DNA of 64,000 bases from Breviolum minutum Mf 1.05b.01 (GCA_000507305.1 DF240207.1:64994-128993), one strand, 5' to 3'. Counted from the stretch's first letter, positions 11,118 to 21,372 are shown. Notes: a model not told the origin generated them from the sequence alone. Translations and numbers: made by a program.

Positions 11118-11237
11118 TACACCCTGGAAGATTTTCACGGCAGGAACCTACAGCCACCACCCATGAAAAGAAAGGAAAATGATCTGAACCAAACCTCCAG
11201 GGAATTATGTGAACAAGCCGTTCATCTTCAGGGGGTA
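11118..11237. mobile_element. Family C TA-flanked foldback element
   Basis: TACACCCTGGAAGATT and TTCATCTTCAGGGGGTA arms. It lies between the left direct repeat and the 3' end of the gene. Confidence 0.75.
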
Positions 11238-11311
11238 TGTCACCAACTTAGATTTTCCTGAAATAAGATTGCCTTCGGGGGGGGTGAAAAATGAATGTTA
11301 TATGCTACCTA

Positions 11312-11962
11312 TCACCTTTTATGGGAACCAGAAACAACCATTGATATAATATTGTCACCAACAGGAGTGAGGAGAAACAAATGCGAGAAGAAATGATCTT
11401 TCTTGCTTTTAGAGCAAAACGCCACTGTCCTCTTTCGAGGAAAGTCAGAAAGCGCCGAGGCTCTCAGTGCCAGAATTCTACCTTTGGGATCCTTAACGAA
11501 AGCCGCCTCTCCTCCTTCTTTTAGAGTCAAGTCAGTGAGCTTTTCCAAAACCTCGCCTTGCAAGATTTCCACCTTGTCGTCGCCAACATCAAGGAGAGCC
11601 ATGGAGGCAAGCTGATTGTGCAAATGTTTCAGCTTGGTGTGTGCGATATGGAACAGTCTGCTTTCCTCCAGCAAGCTGGGCGGCAGGCAAACACGCATGT
11701 TGCATGTGCCTCTACTTGACCAAGAACTTTTTGTCACATATTGGTGGGTAGAAACTGATTGAGGATTGCTTGGCGTAGCACACGTTTGAACGAAGTGTCC
11801 ATCATTCTGTTTTCTGTAGAAGATCTTTTCGATCTGTGGTGTGCTGCCAACCTTGGCTGTTATGTTAGTAGCCATGATCTCATCTTCAGCGTCCATCTTC
11901 TCGTTATCCTCGCGCGGACTTCTTGGTCGCTTTCGGCTACCTGAACTCTCTTGAGATGGCAT
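11312..11962 (-). CDS. Intronless 216-codon gene, unknown function; possible retroposed mRNA
   Basis: This is the best complete gene in the window: ATG at 11962, 216 codons, TGA at 11312, coding periodicity throughout and no internal breaks. The N-terminus is polar and basic (RKRPRSPRED at about residues 10-19), which could be a nuclear localisation signal. The middle (about 90-160) is a predicted helical, Leu-rich and Glu/Lys-rich part containing HTKLKHLHNQLASMALLD. The C-terminus has a second basic patch (SDFPRKRTVAF, SKSKKDH). No signal peptide, membrane segment or known domain was recognised. The gene and its 95-nt leader sit between two direct repeats of about 250 bp. The leader holds CATTTTGGCGCAAG (12048 to 12035), which resembles the 3' part of the dinoflagellate spliced leader. 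Other frames on the plus strand are shadows. Confidence 0.8.
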   Translation of the reverse strand: MPSQESSGSRKRPRSPREDNEKMDAEDEIMATNITAKVGSTPQIEKIFYRKQNDGHFVQTCATPSNPQSVSTHQYVTKSSWSSRGTCNMRVCLPPSLLEESRLFHIAHTKLKHLHNQLASMALLDVGDDKVEILQGEVLEKLTDLTLKEGGEAAFVKDPKGRILALRASALSDFPRKRTVAFCSKSKKDHFFSHLFLLTPVGDNIISMVVSGSHKR

Positions 11963-12034
11963 AGTGTGAAAAGCCTTTCGAACAGCGTGTCTTCAGGTGA
12001 AATGAGGAACAGGGAATTTTTGTCGCTTTTAGAT

Positions 12035-12050
12035 CTTGCGCCAAAATGTC
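12035..12050 (-). other. Spliced-leader-like remnant upstream of the gene
   Basis: GACATTTTGGCGCAAG matches 14 of 16 bases of the 3' part of the dinoflagellate spliced leader (GCCATTTTGGCTCAAG, from memory). It lies about 72 nt upstream of the ATG, at the point where similarity to the flanking direct repeat stops. Confidence 0.4.
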
Positions 12051-12059
12051 GCAACTCCC

Positions 12060-12306
12060 CCAAAAGAAATATATCTTCTAACCAGCACGAGTGTTGTTGA
12101 GGCATTTTGCCAAAAAAACACACCAAGAACACCTCAAATGTTTCACTGCATTTCCCCTGAGGTTTGGGGGGTTAAAAAAAATCCCAACATATCTTTTCTT
12201 CAACGCCAAGTCAATCAAGTCATGACGAATCAGGTGGAAAAACATCTCTCAAAAACCCTGATGATCAACTCTAAGGGGCGAAGCTGGTTGTTCAGTTCTC
12301 TGGCCA
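12060..12306 (+). repeat. Right direct repeat flanking the 216-codon gene
   Basis: Partner of 10861-11115. The similarity stops on its left just past CAACTCCCC, next to the leader-like remnant. Confidence 0.9.
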
Positions 12307-12317
12307 AATCATATCTA

Positions 12318-12549
12318 CCCTAAGGATCCTGACCCCTCAAAGGCCTGGCTATTTTGAGGACCCGATCCCTAGAATACAGGTTCAAACCCTTCCATTGGAG
12401 GGTCAAATGATCCTTAGGGTATATAATATTGCACCAACCCTACGACTCATGGGATCTCAAGTCACTGGTGGGAACTGGAGATCCAAAAGAACCCTGCGAA
12501 AAACTGGTTCTTTTCTCGCTCTTCTTTGGAGGGTCCGATGCTTCTTAGG
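12318..12549. repeat. Family L foldback repeats, two abutting
   Basis: 12318-12411 has CCCCTCAAAGGCC and CCATTGGAGGGTCAA arms. 12412-12549 contains CTCAAGTCACTGGTGGGAAC, found inverted at 25490-25540, and ends CTTCTTAGGG. Confidence 0.65.
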
Positions 12550-12551
12550 GA

Positions 12552-12651
12552 ACTTAGATTTCCCTGAAATTAGATCATTTCCCTGATTTCCATTCCTTGG
12601 CTACCTCTTGGGGGCCCAAAACTCATGTGAGGTCGCTATGATTTGACCACA
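12552..12651 (+). repeat. Family K repeat
   Basis: AACTTAGATTTCCCTGAAAT through TGTGAGGTCGCTATGATTTG. Confidence 0.7.
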
Positions 12652-12662
12652 GTTATAAGGAA

Positions 12663-12769
12663 TACCCTCCCTGAAAGTAACAGTTCGCACCTGCCAGGAA
12701 GCCCTCCCAAGAGGAAAGCAGTCTTGGAATCATCCATTATCAGGTGCAAGCTGTTAGTTTCAGGGAGTA
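12663..12769. mobile_element. Family B TA-flanked foldback element, intact
   Basis: TACCCTCCCTGAAAGTAACA and TGTTAGTTTCAGGGAGTA arms; the inner CTGCCAGG and ATTATCAGG also pair. Confidence 0.9.
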
Positions 12770-12937
12770 GGAACCCTGAAAAAAAACTGCCAAATTTGAA
12801 GGAACATCGAACCCAAATTCCTTCATTTTTCAGGAGTCCTTCGGATGTATATTCCAATTCCATCAAGCTAAACTTGTCGGAAAAACCTTCAACTATTAGA
12901 CACATGTGCTACAAGTCTTAACTCACATTCTTTCCAT

Positions 12938-13055
12938 ATGGATGTTTCCGAAAACAATGGTATCCCCAAATCATCCATTTTAAATAGTGTTTTCCATTAT
13001 TTTCACCATCCCTTTTGGGGGTTTTCCCCCTAATTTTTGGAAACATCCATATAAT
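12938..13055. mobile_element. Family E foldback element, intact
   Basis: ATATGGATGTTTCCGAAAA and TTTGGAAACATCCATAT arms. Centre as at 43323. Confidence 0.9.
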
Positions 13056-13213
13056 TGGGGAAAACCCGTCGTTCAAAGGAGGGGGCCCGACCCTGGCATC
13101 ATCCCTTCTGGCACCTTGCACAGCAAGTCGTAGAAACGGAAATCTCACTGGCACCTTAGGTGAACCCCCCAGGAGCCACGGGTATGGTAATGGGTATAAA
13201 AATGGTATTTCAT

Positions 13214-13325
13214 CTGGTTGGTGGTTGGTTCACCAATCCATTTGAAAAATATGCTCGTCAAATTGGATCATGAAACCCCAAGGTTCGAGGTAAAAATAAG
13301 AAATATTTGAGTTGCCACCACCTAG
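13214..13325 (+). mobile_element. Family A element with 4-bp target duplication
   Basis: CTGGTTGGTGGTTGG...GCCACCACCTAG, flanked by TCAT at 13210-13213 and 13326-13329. Confidence 0.92.
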
Positions 13326-13344
13326 TCATGGTATTTTCCCATAC

Positions 13345-13441
13345 CATCCCATGGTTGCCGGGTATATTTAGCTACATATATTTAGTTGATTTTTCATTCA
13401 TGGTTTTCATGTAGCTAAATATACACTTACCCCATGGATGA
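13345..13441. repeat. Family F-like foldback element
   Basis: GGGTATATTTAGCTACATA and CATGTAGCTAAATATACAC arms. Confidence 0.75.
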
Positions 13442-13522
13442 TATGGTATTTGAACCCCCCAAAAAACATATCTTGATAAGACATTCATACAGGGGTCACA
13501 AACAAAACATCTTCTCACCAGG

Positions 13523-13639
13523 TACTGTTGATGGAAGAAATCCTGCACCACCTGGAATGCTTAAAAGTTAAAACAAAACCCTATAAATAATAGGATAATC
13601 ATCATCCTTGGTGGTGCAAGATTTTGTCCACCAACAGTA
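13523..13639. mobile_element. Family D TA-flanked foldback element
   Basis: TACTGTTGATGGAAGAAATC and CCACCAACAGTA arms. Confidence 0.85.
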
Positions 13640-13706
13640 TGACTGGAGGATTTAAGATGTCCAGGATGTGTTACCATCTTTCCTGCCCTTCCCATCACCA
13701 GACATG

Positions 13707-13822
13707 TCAGGTACCTAAAATGGAGGTACTCACCTATATAAGCTGTATGTAAGGCTTATGTAAGGGAAAACCCATCCCAAAATGGCCTTATAAGGTTCAG
13801 TACCTCCATTTTAGGTACCTGA
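13707..13822. repeat. Family P foldback element, intact
   Basis: TCAGGTACCTAAAATGGAGG and CCTCCATTTTAGGTACCTGA, perfect 20-bp arms. Confidence 0.85.
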
Positions 13823-14039
13823 AACTCCTGGTGATCCCAGGTGTGCACCTTTGGTCATCCCATCTTCTGAGTCCTCCTCTACCACCTCTTCATGGATCTC
13901 CTGGCCACAAACAAAATACCATCGGATGCATCCATCTTTATGGCTAATCAACCAACCCCCCCCTAAGGGGTTTAATAAGGCCTTAGTAAGGGAAACCAAT
14001 GGTTAAGAAACCCTTAGGGGTGGGTAACCCCCAACTTGT

Positions 14040-14531
14040 ATGTCTTAGTTTGGCATAGTTTGGCTATGTCCTGTTACGTTTTGAACTGTAGTTCTCTCAG
14101 CTATATTTCATCATCCACGGACCGGAAATCATCTGCACAAACAACATCAGAACGACGGCTGTAGAACTGTTTACGGAATAAAAATCCCACTACCACTGTG
14201 TGAGGGACACCAGCTAACATGGTGCGAAATCGTTTCTATGAGGGACGAACCTGCCTTTGGGTTAAATGAAAACCCCATGTCTTCATCCAGGTGGGAAGTG
14301 AACATCGTCTCTTAAATGTTTTATGTGGTTCAAGCACCGAACATATTCCCCAAATGGTGATTAATTTTCTTGTAGAAAGGTATATACCTGAACAAAAACA
14401 TGGTAGCGGTGTGAAGCCGTCTCTTCTCTGAACCTATCCTCATCTGCCATCAGGTCAAGCTGTCTCGGAAAGCTCCCCAATCCTTTCCTTTCGCATCTAA
14501 GAGAAACCTCCGCCCAAAAACATGGGTACCA
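14040..14531. other. Unassigned stretch
   Basis: No repeat family recognised. Short minus-strand frames around 14361-14594 have no convincing coding periodicity. Confidence 0.4.
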
Positions 14532-14656
14532 CTTGGATGTGCCAGGAATATTTTGAGAGGTTAGTAAGTGGGTTATAACCCCAATATGCTTCATTTATAA
14601 GTAAGCTGAAACCCATTTACTAAGCAAACCATTTACTAACTTCATAAAACATCCAA
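14532..14656. repeat. Family G foldback element
   Basis: CTTGGATGTGCCAGGAA and CATAAAACATCCAAG outer arms, with GTTAGTAAGTGGGTTATAA inner arm. Confidence 0.8.
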
Positions 14657-14765
14657 GCACACCTGAAGTTTGCGTACCAAACTGCCAAAAGACATCAAAA
14701 AAATCCTTTTCTGCTTTGTGACACTTCTACCCACCATGTTTTTTTTTAAGGGTTTTGTAGTTGAG

Positions 14766-14901
14766 CCACGAAAAAAACCCGGCCTTACTTTCCATTACGC
14801 TGATTGGTTTATAGGGATCCTTATATTGGCGTATCATAATCCCCATAACTGGGTAGTATCATCCCCTATAGCCTAAACAACCAGATTGTTTTAATGCTCA
14901 G
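14766..14901 (+). repeat. Family M repeat
   Basis: AAACCCGGCCTTACTTTCCA, ATAGGGATCCTTATA, AACTGGGTAGTATCATCCCC, CCTAAACAACCAG in order. Confidence 0.8.
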
Positions 14902-15038
14902 TTGAACTTGGGGCAAGCTCTGTATCCCGTATGACTTGAGAATGGGCCTGTTAAAATCCTTAATCCTACTGTGGAAGTGTAGGGGGTAAGGGATTCTGAT
15001 TGTGATTCTGGAAGGTTTTTTTTTTGGAAATTGTTAAG

Positions 15039-15182
15039 CCTAGGCTTCCAAACACCTTGGGTTTGGAGGTATGAAAAGACCCCCAAACCATACCGATCAA
15101 ACACCAAACCTCAGGAGGTCTGACTGGAAGACTAGGGCTTTCGTTATAAATGAATTTTTCTTCCCCACATAAATGGCCTTAT
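15039..15182 (+). repeat. 145-bp direct duplication, copy 1
   Basis: Nearly identical to 17567-17711 (CCTAGGCTTCCAAACACCTT through AAATGGCCTTAT), with only a handful of differences by eye. Confidence 0.9.
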
Positions 15183-15240
15183 AGAAATGGGTTTTCCTGG
15201 GGTTATAACCTGTGATTCTTGCTGCTGTTTCCATGCACCA

Positions 15241-15768
15241 GGTCAGTTCCGTGCTCACCCGTCCACGGCCACCGGAAGCGCTGAGAATATAGAGCGCAAA
15301 TGCGAAGTGGGAGGAGTCAGCCGGGAAATCTGTCGTGGAGGGGAAAGCGAGCTGAAGGAAGTTGCCCGGAGTGAAACCAAAGTGATAGCTGCCCTCCATA
15401 ATGCCTTTGGCGAGAGCGCACGCCCAAGGAGTAGAGCTGCATTTGAGGCTAATAACGGCCATGTTAGGGGAGATGCGCCGGGTAATCCAACAGCGGAACT
15501 GAGGAGGAGTAGCGGAGTGACGGTATCCCCTGCTGTCCAAATAGTTGGAGAGCTCGTGGATGCAGTGCCAGCATTGCAAAAGTCGCTGCCCGACTCCGGT
15601 TGTAGTTTGCAACGCCAACCGGTACCCCTGAGTGCAGCGGGATCAGTTGTCAAAAACATGTCGCTTAATCGGCGCGTGGACCTGGATCTCGCTCGACGTG
15701 GGGACGAGGCAGTCCCGGTGGCTCGCAAGTCCCTGGAACGACCCAACAAGGCAATCAAACCGTACAGA
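15241..15768 (+). CDS. Candidate long internal exon (176 codons), unknown protein
   Basis: A textbook-like acceptor (TTGCTGCTGTTTCCATGCACCAG) precedes 15241, and ACAGA|GTATAT at 15769 is a possible donor, bounding exactly 176 open codons. About 77 percent of first positions are purine and nearly half are G, the signature of the coding strand. Pieces such as SELKEVARSETKVIAALHNA and VQIVGELVDAVPALQKSLPD suggest helices mixed with polar linker; no domain recognised. On the minus strand the in-register frame is open over most of the same span except for one TGA at 15645-15643. That is what antisense of a real gene with a TCA codon looks like, so I prefer plus. The minus reading is the main alternative. 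Confidence 0.45.
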
Positions 15769-15983
15769 GTATATTTAGATTTGGCTTACATGCATGGTAA
15801 ATGTCGGTAAATATTCAATACATGGATCCTATGAGTATAAGTAGCTCGCTTGGCGGTCCATCGAAGGGAAGAGCAGCATAAATGACTGCCATAAATTCAT
15901 CGATTTTCTTGTCGGAACTCTCTCTGAACACTGTGGTTTTCCAGCCACCGGGGAGTTCAGAAACGAATAGTTGAATAGTTTCC

Positions 15984-16085
15984 AAGTTGGTGGTTCCAAC
16001 CCATTTGAAAAACATGCTCATCAAATTATGGATCATTTCCCCAGGTAGAGGTGAAAATAAAAATATTTGAGTTGCCACCACCTAG
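15984..16085 (+). mobile_element. Family A element
   Basis: AGTTGGTGGTTCCAACCC and GAGTTGCCACCACCTAG. The right junction (CTAG|ATTTACCATAAAAATCAC) is the same as at 27188, next to a family F arm (16086-16143). Confidence 0.8.
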
Positions 16086-16281
16086 ATTTACCATAAAAAT
16101 CACTCATTCACGTAGGTAAATATGCCACTCCCATGGATCCTATGGGATTGCCATGTGATTACCCAGAGGCTCCCATGTAGGAAATATTTACCGAAACCAT
16201 CGTCAACTGGCCCAACTGTCCCCGTAATCTCGGGATGCAAAGGGTCGCCTTTGGCCGATTTCAAAATGAAAACCCAGACCT

Positions 16282-16398
16282 GGTACCCTAAACAACTGTT
16301 TTTAATGGATGTTTGGTGAAACAACAATTTTTTATGTAATGATTTGGAATCATCCAATTGAAACAACCATAAAAAACTGGTTGTTTGGAGTTCCAGGG
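16282..16398. repeat. Family R foldback element
   Basis: GGTACCCTAAACAACTG and GGTTGTTTGGAGTTCCA arms; centre TGATTTGGAATCATCCAATT as at 23555 and 43913. Confidence 0.75.
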
Positions 16399-16599
16399 AC
16401 TTGTTCAAGTTCCAGCTATTTGTGTGTATCAAAAGCCATTTCCCCTTGTTCATGTGGCCATTTTTGACCTTTCAGGTATAAATAATCCATATTATGGAGC
16501 ATGTGGGTTTCGAATGAAATCGTGAAGCACCTTGCCATGATTTTTGTTGATCATCTTCCACCAACCTGGATCGTGAAAAATAAACCCTGAAAATAGGTG

Positions 16600-16652
16600 C
16601 TTCCCAAAAAGGAAAGGATCATCTTCCGACCATCCATTTTCAGGTGCTATAT
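16600..16652 (+). repeat. Family B fragment
   Basis: CCCAAAAAGGAAAGGATCATC and CCATCCATTTTCAGGTGCTA; both ends missing. Confidence 0.6.
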
Positions 16653-16704
16653 TAGGTAAATTTCAATCGCATTTCCTTTTTTTTTGGTTGTTCTCTTCTC
16701 TTAC

Positions 16705-16839
16705 CTTTTGAGAGCTGGAAATTTTTTGGATCTTCGGCGAAAAACCCCCGATCTTCGTTGCGGAAGATCCAGCCGTCCTTCTCTGCAGCCTCCTCGGCAT
16801 CACCATCGGTGACACCCGAAGCAATTTGCCATGTGCGAC
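16705..16839 (-). CDS. Candidate internal exon, acidic, unknown protein
   Basis: The minus strand ends at a strong donor, CAAAAG|GTAAGAG (16704). In the frame joining this donor the island reads about 44 codons, including VTDGDAEEAAEKDGWIFRNE and then DRGFFAEDPKNFQL. More than 80 percent of first positions are purine. Two TGA codons stand just upstream of the proposed acceptor (GATGAG|GTCGC), so the exon should start at or below 16839; that acceptor lacks a pyrimidine tract. Glu/Asp-rich segment, family unknown. It is the same strand as most other islands. Confidence 0.5.
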
Positions 16840-17042
16840 CTCATCAAATTCGATTCTTGTCCCTCCTATAGAAGGTGGGGTTTTCCCCCCCAAACGCCGA
16901 TGAAGTCAACAAAAATGGAGTGAAAAAACATAGGGCTGCCTATATAATGTAGGGTGTTTTTTTTCACCCCCAGGAAAACCCATTTAGTTTCGGCCATTTA
17001 TAGGGGAAAAAAACCCGGTATAATTGCTTAGGGGCCCACCTT

Positions 17043-17560
17043 GTAGCCATAGGGATCCAATAGACCCAGAACATATGACCCGAACCCAAAGAATGCACTG
17101 GCAGCGCTTGCAGGAAACAACCTTGAATCACCCCCACCCCTAGGGATCCTGGCTCACCGAACCTGAAAATGGTAATGGAACCGAAATACTATGCATTTCG
17201 GAGGTGATGAAGGACAACCTAATCATCTGAGAATGTACTATTGATTTGTAGGGTAGGAAGCCAAAATCTAATCAGTGGGATTTTCAGGCACTCCCAAGGA
17301 CATGGGACCCCCTTGAAGGTTCTTGTTGGATGATCTTCGATGTTCCTTTGAATTTGGCTGTTTTCCCACGGTTCCATATCCAATTGATGAGATCTATACA
17401 ATAAGATCAAAATCCTTCAGAAGTAACCAGTCTTACATATCCTTTTTTGTTAAGTAACCGTAAACTGACGTTGAAAATTTACACAGCTTGGAGCCCTGAA
17501 CCTTGCCGGAGCAACATGGTGACCAACCGTCGGTGAACTGGCCGTTATAATTCCCGAAAT
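17043..17560. other. Unassigned stretch
   Basis: No repeat family or convincing exon seen. CTGGCTCACCGAACCTGA (17151) recurs at 28651 with CTAAATACTATGC-type sequence after it, suggesting another uncharacterised dispersed repeat. Confidence 0.4.
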
Positions 17561-17566
17561 ACATTC

Positions 17567-17711
17567 CCTAGGCTTCCAAACACCTTGGGTTTGGAGGTAT
17601 GAAAAGACCCCCCAAAACATAGCGATCAAACACCAAACCTCAGGAGATCTGACTGGAAGACTAGGGCTTTCGTTATAAATGAATTTTTCTTCCCCATATA
17701 AATGGCCTTAT
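17567..17711 (+). repeat. 145-bp direct duplication, copy 2
   Basis: Partner of 15039-15182. Confidence 0.9.
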
Positions 17712-17813
17712 TTCATGACTAACTGGGGTTAACCTGTGAGGTATGACTGGAAGACCTAGAGATTGATCCTGCTGGGGAAATCGTTTGGAAATTCGTTCCC
17801 TCAACACAGTTAC

Positions 17814-17887
17814 AATTCCAAGAGCCAAGGTGCTGATGAGCTGCAAACGCTTGGCATAATTCTCACGGATGTATATGAAGGCACCAC
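17814..17887 (-). CDS. Candidate internal exon, unknown protein
   Basis: Bounded by acceptor-like GGTTTGGGTGGGTTCCAG and donor-like GGAATT|GTAACTG. The 74 nt give 24 codons, GAFIYIRENYAKRLQLISTL then ALGI. The frame stays open for a further 100 codons upstream, but with weaker periodicity. Mixed hydrophobic and basic; could be part of a membrane or helical protein. Confidence 0.35.
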
Positions 17888-18328
17888 CTGGAACCCACCC
17901 AAACCAACCGTTGATGGGTTGCCAGAAATGCAAGGACCCGGAAATGGCGATGAACCCAAGGAGCCGAGGTTGGTAGGTAGGTTTTCGGACTCCCCATGAA
18001 AAAATTCCCACAGGTGATTTTGTTTTACATCCAAAACTGTCCAAAACGGTGGTGACAGCCTTGGGATTTTTGGTTGCCATCAACAGCAACAGGGGGAAAT
18101 TTACTGAGCTTAGCTCCCTCCCAGTCGAGGTCCCAAGCACGGGAAAAGCCAAGTTTGGGGACCTTTTTTTGGAGATCCGTGACTTTGGGGAGAAGGTTTT
18201 TTCCCTAGATCTACCATAAAATCCATAATTTTAAGCCAATTTGTAGGCAAATGTGCCAGTCCCATTCGGTGCATATGGGTTTTTTGTATCAGATTCAGAT
18301 TTCGTGTTCTAAAAACAAAGAATTTCAG

Positions 18329-18450
18329 TGGCTGAAATCTCCTACCCCGAAGAATCCTGTGACCTCACAATAGCCTGGCTGAACTACTCCTGCAGAAAAT
18401 ATGTTCAAATTCTCATTGGAGGATCCCTCCTGATTCTTAGGGCCAGTTCA
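18329..18450. CDS. Possible exon, strand uncertain
   Basis: After CAAAGAATTTCAG (plus) a frame reads AEISYPEESCDLTIAWLNYS; its purine bias is only moderate. The minus strand also offers splice-like sites. Confidence 0.25.
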
Positions 18451-18508
18451 TGTCAACCGTTTCCTTCGTTGAACATATCCGTTTTGTTTTCCTGGGACTC
18501 AAAGTTTC

Positions 18509-18622
18509 TAGCTGGTGCTTTCAACCCAGTTGAAAACAATTAATTAGTCAAATTGGATCATTTTACCATTCATTTGCCCCAGGTAGGGATAATAAAAGCA
18601 CATACTAGACACCACCACCTGA
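18509..18622 (+). mobile_element. Family A element, diverged
   Basis: CTAGCTGGTGCTTTCAACCC, AGTCAAATTGGATCATTT, CACCACCACCTG. Confidence 0.65.
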
Positions 18623-18884
18623 TATGTAAAGATATCCTCAGGTAGGATGTTCTATTATGCCTCAGGTAGGATATCCCCAGGATATATTGTTGACATATCA
18701 GAAACATTTTCCGATGTTGCCCCAGGTAGGGATGTTCAACAACCTCAGGTAAAACCATCTGAAAGGAAGCCGGGGTCCTGCCTGAGAATCTGGAAACCCA
18801 GTGGATCGGAAAGATAGTGAAGGTGAAAAAAACGGGCTAAAATTGGTGGGTTTCGGTTTCCCCAACTGGCCCATGGGTTTTGCC

Positions 18885-18955
18885 TACTAAAAATGAGCAT
18901 TTTTTGGGGTGTGAAATGGGGGTACCACCATTTGAGTAACACCCAAATATGCATA
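18885..18955. repeat. Family E, right half
   Basis: GGGGGTACCACCATTTGAGT then AACACCCAAATATG. Confidence 0.6.
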
Positions 18956-19100
18956 GATTCTTTACCCACTTAGTCTGGTTTAGGCAACACCCAAGTCATC
19001 CCGGATAATCAATCCATGTTTTCGGTATAGTACTACGTGTGGAAAATTAAGGTAAGCCCAAAGGTATAGGTAAATATACAATACCTAAATACCTGCATGA

Positions 19101-19222
19101 TACTGTTGATGGTTCAGAAATCCAGCGATCACCAGTTGAGGTTGGTAGTTGAAATCCCACTATTCACAAGGTTTTGGACATATCAGGTGGTTGGCCTTGG
19201 GATTTCTGCACCATCAACCATA
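19101..19222. mobile_element. Family D foldback element
   Basis: TACTGTTGATGGTTCAGAAA and GATTTCTGCACCATCAACCATA arms; abuts the exon candidate to its right. Confidence 0.8.
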
Positions 19223-19389
19223 TGGATGATGAGGTCGGCAGGCCCCTCCAAAACCCTTCGTCCACCTGCATAGCTCATGAGTCGTTGCAAGGCCAGACCC
19301 GCTAAAGGTGTAAGGTCGACATTGAAATCCTCGCTGACCTTGGGAGCTCCGGAACCATGGCACTGGAAGAATTGCAAGGCGACGGCCAC
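19223..19389 (-). CDS. Candidate exon next to a D element, unknown protein
   Basis: Starts after GGGGTGTAGCAG on the minus strand. About 55 codons include VALQFFQCHGSGAPKVSEDF and LTPLAGLALQRLMSYAGG, then a hydrophobic PADLIIHM. Good periodicity. The reading runs straight into the arm of the D element (19101-19222), so the true donor may lie inside or just before the element. Confidence 0.45.
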
Positions 19390-19429
19390 CTGCTACACCC
19401 CAGAAATCTAACAGCTACATTTACATACT

Positions 19430-20560
19430 TCAAGAAATACCAGTAGATTTAAGCCAAATGGTCGTAACTATACTATACGTGGAGCATATGGGTAAGGATG
19501 TGATTGGATGAATGGTTACGCAAAATACTCCCAAATTGGTACTCCATACAGGGAGTATCTGGGTGAAGTAACTGGCTTAGAACGATTGTTCCAAACTGAT
19601 AGTTCATATCCCAAGATTGGGCATACAACTTATGACTTGGTTACAAACACCATTTACACTTGGATTTACTTGTTTGATGCTTAGAATATGCAAACAATAT
19701 CATCCCAAATGGTGATTGAATGGTGGTGAATCCCATGGTACAATCCGTAAAATATCACCTTGAACAATTTATTTCCAGTAGCTCCAGGGTTTGCGATAAA
19801 TGTTCCCCTTAAAAAGATCAGACAAACATAGGTGGATTGTCTGCAGTTCCGCCCCTCAAAAGGGACATTCATCACAAACCCTGTAGCTAACCTGGGGTCT
19901 CAAGATTCCCGCAACAAAGCCTGATTGGTTAATGATGTGACTTGCACAAGGTGCCATTTGATACTATACCTACGCATAATCATATCATCCATTTATATTG
20001 CATGTACCCATATTGATGGTTGATTTTCATGATACATATATTCCTGGTTGAGGGATCAAGGGGTGCCAAATGGTAAGGGGTGGCACAATCAGCAACCCCT
20101 TAGGCTTCAGCAACTATTATGTCCTGGTAGGGTTAAATACACCTTTCACAGGACGATCTGACACAATTCACCTTCACTACCATATTGTCATACCATTTTC
20201 GGAGCCAAACTTTCCCCTACTCCATTCAGTACTAGAAAGGGTGTGTGGGTGGATTGGTTCTGTCGATTATAGCTCGCTCAAGCCCAGCTGATATTCAGCT
20301 ATGCAAAAGGTGATTCTTAAAACCATTGCTCATCCGAAAATTCCAATCAAGGTTTCTTCACATTGAATCCCGAAGAAGCCTGGATCTTCGGTAGAAGGAG
20401 GGGAAACCAGTAATAAGAATCATTGGACCCTCCAATGGGAGGGGTTTGAAGCTGTAGGTGTCCCTGTTTTGAGGTCCTGTAGGGATTCTGAAAGTGTAAT
20501 GTTACCCCTCCAGGAAACGGGTCCATGTCCCACCAAAGGAAAAAGAACAAGTCATTGACT
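19430..20560. other. Long stretch without recognised gene
   Basis: 19700-19765 (ATCCCAAATGGTGATTGAATGG, AATCCCATGGTACAATCCGT) resembles 55850-55910. Otherwise nothing is recognised. Confidence 0.35.
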
Positions 20561-21123
20561 CAAAAATGCCGAAAGGTATGGGGATATCTTATTTTCCCTC
20601 AAGGGTATCTCTTATCTTATTATAATCAACCAACAGTTGCGAACGAATATAATCCCTTGACTTGACTCTTTAAAGCTAACAAGGGCCCATCACCAGAAAC
20701 CAATGTTTCTCGATAGTGGGTTGAGCCACCCCGGTTGAAAAACACTATTTGGTCCAATAGAGGATCACTGTACCCCAAAAAGGAGTGAATATTTAACAAG
20801 GACATCAGAAACCAATAGCCACCTAATCACTCACAAAAGGATATATACCATGATTATAACATGATGTACCCAAATGCTCCATTCATATGGACTAATTTAC
20901 TACATTTGGATTGAATTTATGGCATTATATTTGAAAAAAAGTCGTATAAGTTAATATATTCCACTCCCATAGCGCAGCCAGTTTCCCTCTACAAAATAAC
21001 CCACAAAAAAAAAATCAACACCCCCGAACACCCACGGAAGATTAACGGCTCGAACCTGAGAATGATACATCCCTGGAAAAGGAATGTATGTTACAACATG
21101 TTGTGATTGTTCTTGGATTTTGC

Positions 21124-21233
21124 TACACCCTGGAAGATTAACATGGAACCAACAAAAATCACCCAATTGAAAAGGAACATCATCTTCCAAGGCCCATCAT
21201 TTTCAGGTTCCAGCTGTTCATCTTCCGGGGTGA
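21124..21233. mobile_element. Family C foldback element
   Basis: TACACCCTGGAAGATTAACA and TGTTCATCTTCCGGGGTG arms. Confidence 0.8.
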
Positions 21234-21372
21234 AATTTTCCCCGCCAAAAGAAACAACAGCAAAAAAACCCAGGAACCGTGTCCAGAAGGCCATCGCCTT
21301 GGATGATCAACGTGGATATATTTGTGGTGAGCCAGGCCTTTAAATGAGGTGGACCTTTCCTTTTCATCATAT

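Noticed and set aside
10861-12306. LTR retrotransposon with 250-bp LTRs
   Set aside because: Repeat ends are not TG...CA, there is no primer-binding site or polypurine tract, and the single internal gene has no reverse transcriptase, integrase or gag-like motifs.
15097-15735. Selenocysteine or recoded TGA gene on the minus strand
   Set aside because: The single in-frame TGA is explained by a TCA codon on the better-supported plus strand; no SECIS-like hairpin was evident.
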